DNA of 64,000 bases, from contig NZ_QGOL01000008.1 in the NCBI RefSeq assembly GCF_003259255.1, forward strand, positions 310,001-374,000, read 5' to 3'. This document shows positions 7,900 to 15,475 of the stretch, one piece after another (the stretch's first letter is position 1; each line of letters starts with the position of its first letter). The notes beneath the pieces are model-generated. The model worked only from the letters and a program-made list of their open reading frames with translations, did not search any database and was not told the origin of the DNA. Source of the DNA: Algoriphagus litoralis (GTDB lineage Bacteria > Bacteroidota > Bacteroidia > Cytophagales > Cyclobacteriaceae). The position numbers were made by a program, and so were the translations under genes.

Positions 7900-9540
7900 T
7901 TAGGTAAAGTACTTGAGTCGAATCACTTCCTGCTCAGTAAGAAACCGATAGTGTCCTCGCTTTAGGTCTTTTTTATCCAATCCAGCATACATCACACGAT
8001 CCAGCGCAGTGACTTCATATCCTAAGTGTGCAAATAGTCTTCTTACGATCCGATTTCTACCGACGTGGATTTCCAGACCGATTATCGTTCTGTCTAGCGA
8101 TAATACTTGCATATCATCAACTTTCACATCACCATCTTCCAAAGTCAATCCTTCACGGATTTCGATCTCATGGTTATGAGTCAATGGCTTATCGATAGTC
8201 ACTTGATAGATCTTTTTGACCTCATTGGATGGGTGAGATAGCTTAGCGGTCAATTCACCATCATTGGTAAAAAGTAGGAGTCCAGTCGTATTCCGATCCA
8301 GTCTACCTACTGGGAAGATTCGCTCCTCACAGGCATTACCTACCAGATTCATCACCGTCTTACGCTCCATGGGATCATCGGTGGTTGTGATGAAATCTTT
8401 AGGCTTATTCAAAAGGACATAGACAGGCTTCTCAGGATTGATTTTCTTACCCTGATAGATCACGCGGTCAGATTTTTTGACTTTATATCCCATCTCGGTA
8501 ATCACTTGCCCATTTACAGTGATCAGTCCTCTAGCTATCAAATCATCCGCTTCTCTTCTTCCACAGATACCCGAATTTGAAATGTATTTGTTAAGCCTGA
8601 GCGAGTCGGAATCTTCTTTACCTTTTACCTTTCGCGCAGGAAGTGCATCAAAGTTATAATCAGGTCGCTCGATATCCAGAGGCTGACGATTGGGTCTATT
8701 TTTTCCAAAACCCCGCTTTTCAGCTGGCTTCTCTTCGTTAAACTTAGGTTGCTCGGGAGCAAACACAGGTTTTTGATCCCGTCCTCTACCCTTGTAGACT
8801 AGACGCTCAGTGTGTTCCTTTGGAGTCTGGTCCTCGGAAAAATCTTTTTTGAAGAAGGGCTTCTCCACTCGTGGAGCTGATTCATTCCCAAATTTTCGCT
8901 CTTCAGAATCCCGCTTTGGATAGCGGTCTAGCTTGTCTCCGTATGTTTTCTTTGGTATGTCCGAACCTTCGCGCTTTTCAAACTTCTTTGGTCCAAATCC
9001 TGGTTTTTTGAAATTGTCCGGCTTGTCTCCAAAAGACTTCTTGGGGAAATCTGATCCTTCTCTTTTGTCAAATTTCTTTTTGAAGCCCTCGCCTTTGTCA
9101 AATCGCTTCTCTGAATATGGCTTTCGGTCAAAATCTCCAGAGCTGGATTTTCCAAACCCTGATTTCTCATTGCCCTTTTCATCAGAATTAAAGAACCTTC
9201 CCTTTGGCTTGTCGCCATACGATGGCTTTGAATCTGACCTGTAATCTGGCTTACTGCCAAAAGATTTCTTTCCGTAGGAATCGTCCTTTTTACCGTAGGT
9301 AGACTTAGAGTCATCACGCTTACTATACGAGGGTTTGCTAAATGAATCGTCTTTTTTACCAAAGGAAGATTTGCCAAAGGAATCATCCTTTTTTCCAAAA
9401 GATTTGCCTTTGGAAGAGAATTTTCCTTCTCCTTTGTCAAAGCGGGATCCGCCTGCTGAAAAATCAGATTTTCCGGATGATTTGGAAGAATCGTTGCGGT
9501 CGTCGTTAAAAAACGGCTTTCTTGAATTGTTTTTTTTCAT
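7900..9540 (-). CDS. RluB-family 23S rRNA pseudouridine synthase with long charged N-terminal tail
   Basis: A 546-residue protein using the ATG at 9540 (MKKNNSRKPFF). The first 300 or so residues are disordered and made of degenerate repeats such as SFGKKDDSF, KPSYGDKPKG and FDKREGSD, rich in K, D, S, F and G. An S4 RNA-binding domain follows (RLNKYISNSGICGRREADDLI, about 312-370), then the RsuA/RluB catalytic domain with GRLDRNTTGLL at 412-422, where Asp415 is the catalytic aspartate. The enzyme isomerises uridine in 23S rRNA; RluB versus RluE/F specificity cannot be decided. E. coli RluB is roughly half this length, and the extra is the tail. It is transcribed convergently to thioredoxin. 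Confidence 0.9.
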   Translation of the reverse strand: MKKNNSRKPFFNDDRNDSSKSSGKSDFSAGGSRFDKGEGKFSSKGKSFGKKDDSFGKSSFGKKDDSFSKPSYSKRDDSKSTYGKKDDSYGKKSFGSKPDYRSDSKPSYGDKPKGRFFNSDEKGNEKSGFGKSSSGDFDRKPYSEKRFDKGEGFKKKFDKREGSDFPKKSFGDKPDNFKKPGFGPKKFEKREGSDIPKKTYGDKLDRYPKRDSEERKFGNESAPRVEKPFFKKDFSEDQTPKEHTERLVYKGRGRDQKPVFAPEQPKFNEEKPAEKRGFGKNRPNRQPLDIERPDYNFDALPARKVKGKEDSDSLRLNKYISNSGICGRREADDLIARGLITVNGQVITEMGYKVKKSDRVIYQGKKINPEKPVYVLLNKPKDFITTTDDPMERKTVMNLVGNACEERIFPVGRLDRNTTGLLLFTNDGELTAKLSHPSNEVKKIYQVTIDKPLTHNHEIEIREGLTLEDGDVKVDDMQVLSLDRTIIGLEIHVGRNRIVRRLFAHLGYEVTALDRVMYAGLDKKDLKRGHYRFLTEQEVIRLKYFT

Positions 9541-9611
9541 AGTATGCAGCATCACTGCTGTAGTTTGTGGTGAAGAATAAGCAGCTGGATTTCAAACGCT
9601 TATTTGGGCTG

Positions 9612-9619
9612 CAAAGATA
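9612..9619 (-). promoter_or_regulatory. Putative -7 promoter element of the RluB gene
   Basis: On the minus strand this reads TATCTTTG, matching the Bacteroidota -7 consensus TAnnTTTG, about 72 bases before the ATG. No clear TTTG -33 box lies at the 19-base spacing, so this is only half a promoter. Confidence 0.4.
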
Positions 9620-9660
9620 CGCTAAAAGCATTTATAATCAGCATCCTTTCCAACTATTCA

Positions 9661-10479
9661 CTACAATTGACCCTTGTTTTTGTAATAAAATTCTGTTGCA
9701 TTTCGGACAGAACCCTCAGAAATCAATAAATCATTCGCAGACTGATAGTCCAAGCCTGTTGCTTCCATTATCATCTTTGTTCCCCGATCTACGAGTTTGG
9801 CATTGGACAGCTGCATATCGACCATTTTATTTCCTTTCACTCTGCCCAGCCGGATCATCACAGCGGTAGAGATCATATTGAGCACCAACTTCTGAGCAGT
9901 GCCTGATTTCATGCGTGTACTTCCAGTGACAAACTCAGGTCCAACGATCACCTCAATAGGATATTCCACCTCCCTCGCCAAAAGCGAATCAGCATTGCAG
10001 GTGATGCAGGCGGTAAGTAATCCTTTTTGCCGGGCAGTCTTTACACCTCCGATGACATAGGGGGTGGAGCCAGAGGCTGCGATTCCGATCACTGTATCTA
10101 GCGCCGAGAACCCATATTCCTGAATGTCTTTCCAGGCCATCTCCGGATCATCCTCCGCATTTTCTACGGCCTTTCGGATGGCAGCATCGCCACCGGCTAT
10201 CAAACCGATCACCCAATCATGAGGCACTCCGTAGGTAGGTGGACATTCGGATGCATCCAGAATCCCCAGCCTTCCGCTTGTCCCAGCACCAATGTAAAAC
10301 AATCGCCCTCCCTCTCTCATTCGAGGGACTATCTGGTCAACCAATGCAGCAATCACTTCAATTTTTGCTTTGACAGCAGGAGCTACTTTGTGGTCTTCGG
10401 CATTGATATGCTGAAGAAGCTCGATGCTGTCCATTTGATCCAGATTTTCATAATTGGAACTGCTTTCGGTGGTTTTCAT
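9661..10479 (-). CDS. murQ: N-acetylmuramic acid 6-phosphate etherase
   Basis: A 272-residue SIS-domain enzyme. GGRLFYIGAGTSGRLGILDASECPPTYG is the family signature; the GTSGRLG loop binds the sugar phosphate and the Glu of DASECPP is the conserved acid. GSTPYVIGG and the GSTRMKSGTAQKLVLNMIST segment complete the fold. MurQ cleaves the lactyl ether of MurNAc-6-phosphate to give GlcNAc-6-phosphate and lactate in wall recycling. It lies 103 bp downstream of a BadF/BadG sugar kinase on the same strand, which could supply its phosphorylated substrate. It starts at the ATG at 10479. Confidence 0.97.
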   Translation of the reverse strand: MKTTESSSNYENLDQMDSIELLQHINAEDHKVAPAVKAKIEVIAALVDQIVPRMREGGRLFYIGAGTSGRLGILDASECPPTYGVPHDWVIGLIAGGDAAIRKAVENAEDDPEMAWKDIQEYGFSALDTVIGIAASGSTPYVIGGVKTARQKGLLTACITCNADSLLAREVEYPIEVIVGPEFVTGSTRMKSGTAQKLVLNMISTAVMIRLGRVKGNKMVDMQLSNAKLVDRGTKMIMEATGLDYQSANDLLISEGSVRNATEFYYKNKGQL

Positions 10480-10582
10480 AGGTATCTTTTTTTTTAAAAA
10501 GCCTCCTGTTTATTGGCTTACAAAATCAGGCTTGGCTGGTATTCGGGTTAGTTTCAGACCTTTTTCCAGCTCAATTTAAGGT

Positions 10583-11425
10583 TTAAAGTAATTCTTGATG
10601 GTACAATGTCAACCCTGCAATCGGACTCTCGATGATAATATTGACCTGAATTCCAACGTCCGCAGCAGCTTTTCTTAGGATATCACTGTTGTAGTAGGCG
10701 ATAGACCCAACAAAATTTGCTGGCTTGTTTTGATAGTCGGAATATTTGAAAATATGCTTCTTAAAAAAATCCATGAAGGATTTGTAGTAAAGCCCATAGC
10801 AATAGGGATCCGCCTTGTTTTCAGTGATAAATCGACAAAAGCTCGCCATATATCGACTGGGAAAGGGTTGCCTATAAACATGATCCTGGATGATGTTCTG
10901 AGTGATGTGGAAGCGATCAATGGCCGCTTTGCGGATGTGTTCTGGCATTTCGTCATGGATAAAATCTACCAGAAATTGCCTACCCACGTAGCATCCACCT
11001 CCCTCATCCCCTAAGATGTAGCCTGCAGCAGGCCGGGTGGCTATGATGTCTTTGCCATCGTAATCGCAACTGTTGGACCCAGTACCAAGAATACAAGCGA
11101 TACCTGCATGATGGCCACAGGTAGCATGAGCAGCTGCAGCTAGATCATGATCGACGTGAATCGAAGCCTGATGAAAAATTGTACCTAAGGCGGATGATAC
11201 CTCCGCCTTACGATCCGGCGCAGAACAGCCCGCACCATAAAAGTAAATTTCCTCTATCTCGGATTCCAAATTGATTAGAAAATCATGGCGCATCTGAATC
11301 GCCATCTCTTCAGAAGTCATGTAATAGGGATTGAAACCTACGCCGCGATGCTGACTGATCTTCCCATCTTTGTGAATTACTCTCCAGTCCGTCTTACTGG
11401 AACCACTATCTGCAATTAATATCAT
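10583..11425 (-). CDS. BadF/BadG/BcrA/BcrD-type ATPase, probable amino-sugar kinase
   Basis: A 280-residue ASKHA-fold protein starting MILIADSGSSKTDWRVI, with phosphate-1 loop ADSGSSKTDW and a second phosphate loop in CILGTGSNSCDYDG. The family includes N-acetylglucosamine kinases and the Clostridium MurNAc/GlcNAc kinase MurK. With murQ next on the strand, a MurNAc or GlcNAc kinase feeding MurQ is the likely role (inference). Alternatives in the family (activator ATPases of dehydratases) would carry a Cys-ligated Fe-S cluster at the dimer face, and I see no such motif. Only one base separates its ATG from the stop of the cytochrome b5 gene, so the two are co-transcribed. Confidence 0.85.
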   Translation of the reverse strand: MILIADSGSSKTDWRVIHKDGKISQHRGVGFNPYYMTSEEMAIQMRHDFLINLESEIEEIYFYGAGCSAPDRKAEVSSALGTIFHQASIHVDHDLAAAAHATCGHHAGIACILGTGSNSCDYDGKDIIATRPAAGYILGDEGGGCYVGRQFLVDFIHDEMPEHIRKAAIDRFHITQNIIQDHVYRQPFPSRYMASFCRFITENKADPYCYGLYYKSFMDFFKKHIFKYSDYQNKPANFVGSIAYYNSDILRKAAADVGIQVNIIIESPIAGLTLYHQELL

Positions 11426-11426
11426 A

Positions 11427-11654
11427 TTAGGTAAGTTGGCCAATGGCCTGAAACTTTTCAAATACTTTTTCGGTGTGAGGAGCATCGGCCAGTTCATTGG
11501 TCAAATCCTGCCCTGCCCAATGCTCATAGTGCATCCCTTTTTTCCAAAGTCTTGAACTGCTCACATCGTAAATCAACCCTTTATACGCCACCCAAATTTC
11601 AGGCTTGTCCTGCCCATTTCTCAAAGCAAGTTGTTGCCTGGTATAAGTCTTCAT
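11427..11654 (-). CDS. Stand-alone cytochrome b5-like heme-binding domain protein
   Basis: A 75-residue protein with no signal peptide or membrane segment. VAYKGLIYDVSSSRLWKKGMHYEHWAGQDLTNELADAPHTEKVFEKFQAIGQL matches the bacterial cytochrome b5-like fold; His within MHYEHWAGQDLT and His of APHTEKV are the likely heme ligands, while the eukaryotic HPGG is replaced. Its ATG overlaps the TGA of the arginase-like gene (ATGA at 11654), implying translational coupling, and its stop is one base from the kinase start. It may carry electrons for an oxidoreductase or bind another ligand; the partner is unknown. An upstream in-frame extension to 11735 is open but lies inside the preceding gene. Confidence 0.82.
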   Translation of the reverse strand: MKTYTRQQLALRNGQDKPEIWVAYKGLIYDVSSSRLWKKGMHYEHWAGQDLTNELADAPHTEKVFEKFQAIGQLT

Positions 11655-12805
11655 CAATACAATTTGATCTGGGCATTGATCCAACGTTCGGGAATCTCGC
11701 CTTTTTGCGCGAGCTGATAATCGGAATAGCTGCATGGAACCGTGCTCACCCGGTCAAATCGTTCTGTCTCATTTTGGGGGATTTCCATCCACCACTTGCC
11801 ACTTCTTTTACTCTTGTAGAAAACAAGTGTATTTGGCTTGGTGTCCAGAGATACAGTGTATTTAATGTAATCCGCGCTCTTGAAGGAAAGGCTGTCCTTT
11901 CTAGAGTAAAATCCTTCGATGAAATACCAGATCATCACTGCGGCTACTTTTGCAGATTTGTTATTGGCATCATCATAATACGGATCATAGCCATAAAGTC
12001 CGATCGAACTCAGCTTCTCATTCATGCCGGCAAACCAAAAAATCTGACAAGCCTCCTCTGCCGTCAAGCCAAAAGGCTGGGCATCCACAGCACCGGGTGC
12101 ATCCGCAGACTGTATGGCACAAAGATCAAAACTCAACAAGTCCGCGTCACGGATCAGCGGCTCTATTTCCTTAAAATTATCGCGAACCTGTCCCAGTCTT
12201 ACATGGTCAAAGTAAAGTTTCTCCATGACATTGATCAATGTAGGATCCACCAAAAAACTCTGATAGGCGAGATGAGTATACGAGAAAAGGAAATTCGGCT
12301 GGTGGAGAACAATCTCTTGGGTATGTCGGTCATCCTCTGGCCCTGATTCCTCCATGTCCACCTTGGCATCAATAGTGACCAAACTGACCAGTTTTTTCAT
12401 TTTTTGATAAGACAAATACTGACCGTAGTCCAGATCGTGGGATCCACCAAAGAACACCGGCAAAATCTGCTGCTTCATCAGCGCATCGCCTACCTGCCGG
12501 ATATGCTGGTACGTATCATTCAATGTCGCACCGGATATCAAGTCTCCCAAGTCAGCAATCCGATAGGGCACAAGACTCTTCTTCAATGAATATAGCTTTT
12601 CCCGGATCTCTGAACTTCCTCTTTCGATACTTTCGGATTGCTTGGCGCCACGAGTTTCCTTGATTCCTACGAGTGCAATCTGAATTCCTTTTAGGTCTGG
12701 GAAATTCTCACCATGGACATGTATTTGATGGAAAAATGAGTTATCAGGATATTTTTTTTCTAGTAGAAAGTCTGCTACAGGTTCAAAAAGGGAATGAATA
12801 TTCAT
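11654..12805 (-). CDS. Arginase/agmatinase/formimidoylglutamase-fold protein with two altered metal ligands
   Basis: A 383-residue ureohydrolase-fold protein. Compared with the Mn2-binding signature, GGSHD keeps the first ligand (His123); the DAHxD motif reads DAKVD (Asp146, Lys148 in place of His, Asp150); and the SxDxD motif reads SFDLC (Asp227 kept, Cys229 in place of the second Asp). Four of six expected ligands remain, so a classical dinuclear Mn site is unlikely. Bacteroidota genomes often label such genes formimidoylglutamase; I would not assign that activity here. It overlaps the downstream cytochrome b5 gene by ATGA. It could be a mononuclear or non-catalytic variant, perhaps a regulatory or scaffold protein. 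Confidence 0.82.
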   Translation of the reverse strand: MNIHSLFEPVADFLLEKKYPDNSFFHQIHVHGENFPDLKGIQIALVGIKETRGAKQSESIERGSSEIREKLYSLKKSLVPYRIADLGDLISGATLNDTYQHIRQVGDALMKQQILPVFFGGSHDLDYGQYLSYQKMKKLVSLVTIDAKVDMEESGPEDDRHTQEIVLHQPNFLFSYTHLAYQSFLVDPTLINVMEKLYFDHVRLGQVRDNFKEIEPLIRDADLLSFDLCAIQSADAPGAVDAQPFGLTAEEACQIFWFAGMNEKLSSIGLYGYDPYYDDANNKSAKVAAVMIWYFIEGFYSRKDSLSFKSADYIKYTVSLDTKPNTLVFYKSKRSGKWWMEIPQNETERFDRVSTVPCSYSDYQLAQKGEIPERWINAQIKLY

Positions 12806-12962
12806 GGATTTTTATTTTGCATTTGGTGGACCTCATTTCCCCGTCGCCAAACAGGTAGACTCTCGCTAGGCCTCTAGTCATCCCCGTTTGTGATGCTTGA
12901 GTATAGATCCAATTCATGGGGCCGGAATTGAACTTAAAAATAATCAAAAAAGGCACTAAACT

Positions 12963-12993
12963 AAAAAATCCCGCCGAAGCGGGATCTTTTTTA
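12963..12993 (-). terminator. Terminator after nqrF
   Basis: On the minus strand AAAAAAGATCCCGC TTCG GCGGGATTTTTTAG: a 7-8-bp GC-rich stem, UUCG tetraloop and T-run, five bases after the nqrF stop codon. It separates nqrF from the arginase-like gene. Confidence 0.92.
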
Positions 12994-12997
12994 ACTA

Positions 12998-14299
12998 TTA
13001 ACCTCCGAAATCATCAAATCGGATATTTTCTTTTGGTATACCCAAATCATCAAGAAGCTTCAGTACTGCAGCATTCATCAATGGAGGTCCGCAGAGGTAG
13101 TATTCAATTTCATCTGGCTCAGGGTGATTCTTCAGATAATTATCAAACAATACCTGATGGATAAATCCAACGTAACCATCACCTTCGTCATCCAAAGACT
13201 TCTTCACATTCCAATTATCTTCTGGAAGAGGTTCAGATAAACCGATGTAAAACTTAAAGTTAGGGAAGTCCTTTTCAATATCTCTGAAGTGAGGTACGTA
13301 GAACAACTCTTTCTTAGAACGACCACCATACCAATAGGAAACTTTGCGATGTGTCTTCTCCGTGTGGAACAAGTGGAAAATATGGGATCTCAAGGGAGCC
13401 ATGCCTGCACCACCACCGATGTAGATCATCTCTCTCTCGGTAGGATTAATGTGGAATTCACCATAAGGCCCAGAAATCGTTACGACATCACCTGGCTTTC
13501 TTCCAAACACGTATGAGGAGCAGACTCCAGGATTTACATCCATCCAGCGGTTATTTGCACGATCCCAAGGTGGAGTAGCTATACGGATAGTCAACATGAC
13601 GATGTTTCCTTCTGCAGGGTGGTTAGCCATGGAATATGCTCTGAATAGCGGCTCGTCATTTTTCATGACCAAGCTCCAAAGTCCAAACTTGTCCCAATCG
13701 CTTTTATAAACGTCTGCAGGGTGACCCAGCTCAGGATGCGGAGTGATGTCCATATCCTTGAAGTTGACTGTGATTGCAGGAACGTCTACCTGAATGTATC
13801 CTCCGGATTCGAAATGAAGTGTTTCACCTTCTGGCAATTTCACCTTGAATTCTTTGATAAAAGTAGAAACGTTGTAGTTGGAAACTACCTCGCAATCCCA
13901 CTTTTTAATTCCAAAAATTTCTTCAGGAACTCGGATTTTCATGTCCTGCTTCACCTTCACTTGGCATGCAAGTCTGACGTTACCTTGCTGTTCGGCACGG
14001 CTTAAGTGTCCAACCTCTGTAGGCAAAACATCACCTCCACCATCTTCTACCACACACTTACACATGGCGCATGTACCTCCGCCACCGCAGGCTGAAGGAA
14101 GAAAAATCTTCTGACCGCCTAATGTCGAAAGTAAACTTGTGCCCGCTGAGGCTACAATTGGATTACTCTCATCTCCATTGATGACAATCTTCACATCTCC
14201 AGAATTCACCAGCTTAGACTGAGCAAACAGGAGGATAAATACCAGTAGCAAAATAATTATCGTAAATGCTACAATGGAAGTAATAATTACAGAACCCAT
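12998..14299 (-). CDS. nqrF: Na+-translocating NADH:quinone reductase subunit F
   Basis: A 433-residue protein with one N-terminal membrane helix (about residues 5-27), a 2Fe-2S ferredoxin domain with Cys71, Cys77, Cys80 and Cys112 ([13 protein letters not shown] ... RLACQV), then a ferredoxin-reductase module with the FAD motif [10 protein letters not shown], the phosphate loop [14 protein letters not shown], and the C-terminal [12 protein letters not shown]. NqrF takes electrons from NADH via FAD and the iron-sulfur cluster into the sodium-pumping complex. The usual neighbours nqrA-E are not in this window: accD is upstream and a terminator is downstream. It appears to be a single-gene unit. 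Confidence 0.95.
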   Translation of the reverse strand: MGSVIITSIVAFTIIILLLVFILLFAQSKLVNSGDVKIVINGDESNPIVASAGTSLLSTLGGQKIFLPSACGGGGTCAMCKCVVEDGGGDVLPTEVGHLSRAEQQGNVRLACQVKVKQDMKIRVPEEIFGIKKWDCEVVSNYNVSTFIKEFKVKLPEGETLHFESGGYIQVDVPAITVNFKDMDITPHPELGHPADVYKSDWDKFGLWSLVMKNDEPLFRAYSMANHPAEGNIVMLTIRIATPPWDRANNRWMDVNPGVCSSYVFGRKPGDVVTISGPYGEFHINPTEREMIYIGGGAGMAPLRSHIFHLFHTEKTHRKVSYWYGGRSKKELFYVPHFRDIEKDFPNFKFYIGLSEPLPEDNWNVKKSLDDEGDGYVGFIHQVLFDNYLKNHPEPDEIEYYLCGPPLMNAAVLKLLDDLGIPKENIRFDDFGG

Positions 14300-14348
14300 G
14301 AAATCTTGGTTTTACTTATTCGTATGGATTGAACCCCTATTGGGTGCA

Positions 14349-14356
14349 CAAATATA
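14349..14356 (-). promoter_or_regulatory. Putative -7 promoter element of nqrF
   Basis: The minus strand reads TATATTTG, a match to TAnnTTTG, about 50 bases before the nqrF ATG. A TTGG lies near the -33 position but at a spacing of about 21, so the upstream box is weak. This would give nqrF its own promoter, separate from accD. Confidence 0.45.
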
Positions 14357-14433
14357 TTTATTAATCCAGAAAACAGGCCAACTAGGCATTCAAATTTGGC
14401 TTGATTCCAGAGGTATTTTGTTGTGATAACTGA

Positions 14434-15276
14434 TTAATTGTTCAGGAGGTTTAGCAAAGTGGTCAATCGTGTTTTCAACTGCCGTCTATCGATGATGAAA
14501 TCAAGAAATCCGTGTTCCAACACAAACTCTGAGCTTTGGAAACCTTTGGGAAGATCCTTACCGATAGTCTCTCTAATCACTCTTGGCCCAGCGAATCCGA
14601 TCAAAGCCTCAGGTTCGGCGATATTAAAATCACCCAACATGGCATAGGAAGCAGTCACACCTCCTGTAGTAGGATCGGTCATAAGGGAAATATAAGGAAT
14701 GGCGGCCTGATCCAAGAGCGCGAGTTTGGCAGATGTTTTTGCCATCTGCATCAGGGAAAATCCGGCTTCCATCATTCTGGCACCTCCTGATTTGGAAATC
14801 ATCAGAAAAGGTACTTTGTGTTTCAGCGAGTGATCGATTGCTCTGGCTATCTTCTCTCCGACCACCGAACCCATAGATCCACCTATGAAATTGAAATCCA
14901 TACAAGCGACGACGATCTCTAGGCCATTCATTTTGCCATGGGCGGTACGAACTGCGTCATTGAGTTCGGTTTTTTTGATTGTAGCGTCTATTCTGGAAGA
15001 GTAAGGTTTGGTATCGGTAAAATTCAAAGGATCTCCGGAGGTCATTTTAGCATCCAGTTCAGTGAATTTATTCCCGTCAAAAAGGATCTCAAAATATTCC
15101 TTGGATCCGATTTTCACATGAAAATCATCATCAGGACAGACGAAAGCATTGTTTTTCAGCTCCCTAGTGTGAATGATATTTCCATTTGGTGTTTTAAACC
15201 AAAGTCCATCGGGAGCATCTTTCTTTTCTGCAGTAGAGGTTTTGATGCCTTTGTCAGTTCTTTTAAACCAAGCCAT
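14434..15276 (-). CDS. accD: Acetyl-CoA carboxylase carboxyltransferase subunit beta, zinc-ribbon cysteines mostly lost
   Basis: A 280-residue protein beginning [11 protein letters not shown]. The crotonase-like body is well conserved ([85 protein letters not shown]). With AccA it transfers carboxyl from biotin to acetyl-CoA, the first step of fatty-acid synthesis. The N-terminal zinc ribbon normally has four Cys; here the aligned positions are Thr29, Gly32, Cys47 and Asp50, so zinc cannot be bound in the usual way. I recall the same loss in other Bacteroidota. The gene has its own promoter-like element upstream and a likely nqrF promoter downstream. Confidence 0.96.
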   Translation of the reverse strand: MAWFKRTDKGIKTSTAEKKDAPDGLWFKTPNGNIIHTRELKNNAFVCPDDDFHVKIGSKEYFEILFDGNKFTELDAKMTSGDPLNFTDTKPYSSRIDATIKKTELNDAVRTAHGKMNGLEIVVACMDFNFIGGSMGSVVGEKIARAIDHSLKHKVPFLMISKSGGARMMEAGFSLMQMAKTSAKLALLDQAAIPYISLMTDPTTGGVTASYAMLGDFNIAEPEALIGFAGPRVIRETIGKDLPKGFQSSEFVLEHGFLDFIIDRRQLKTRLTTLLNLLNN

Positions 15277-15316
15277 AGAGAATTGTTAAATCAAGTTTTT
15301 GACAAGTCAAAGGACG

Positions 15317-15324
15317 CAAATTTA
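15317..15324 (-). promoter_or_regulatory. Putative -7 promoter element of accD
   Basis: The minus strand reads TAAATTTG (TAnnTTTG consensus) about 41 bases before the accD ATG. Nineteen bases further upstream there is TTTT rather than TTTG. This is plausible as a Bacteroidota housekeeping promoter. Confidence 0.5.
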
Positions 15325-15475
15325 GGCCGATTATCCATTAAATAAAACCTTACCCGGTCTCTGTTCAATTATTACTTTTTAAAACATACGTACAATTTGA
15401 TCCCCAAACTAGGGTGTCAAAGCAGGAAAAGTTAGACTCTAATTAAAGCCAATTAGTTGATTTTCAGCTATAAAA

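Noticed and set aside
8928..9440. Second minus-strand frame of 170 codons overlapping the RluB tail
   Set aside because: It is an alternate frame of the Lys/Asp/Ser repeat tail; no start context and no conservation pattern.
11552..12346. Plus-strand frame of 264 codons opposite the arginase-like gene
   Set aside because: The minus-strand gene has clear family motifs and a coupled neighbour; the plus frame has none.
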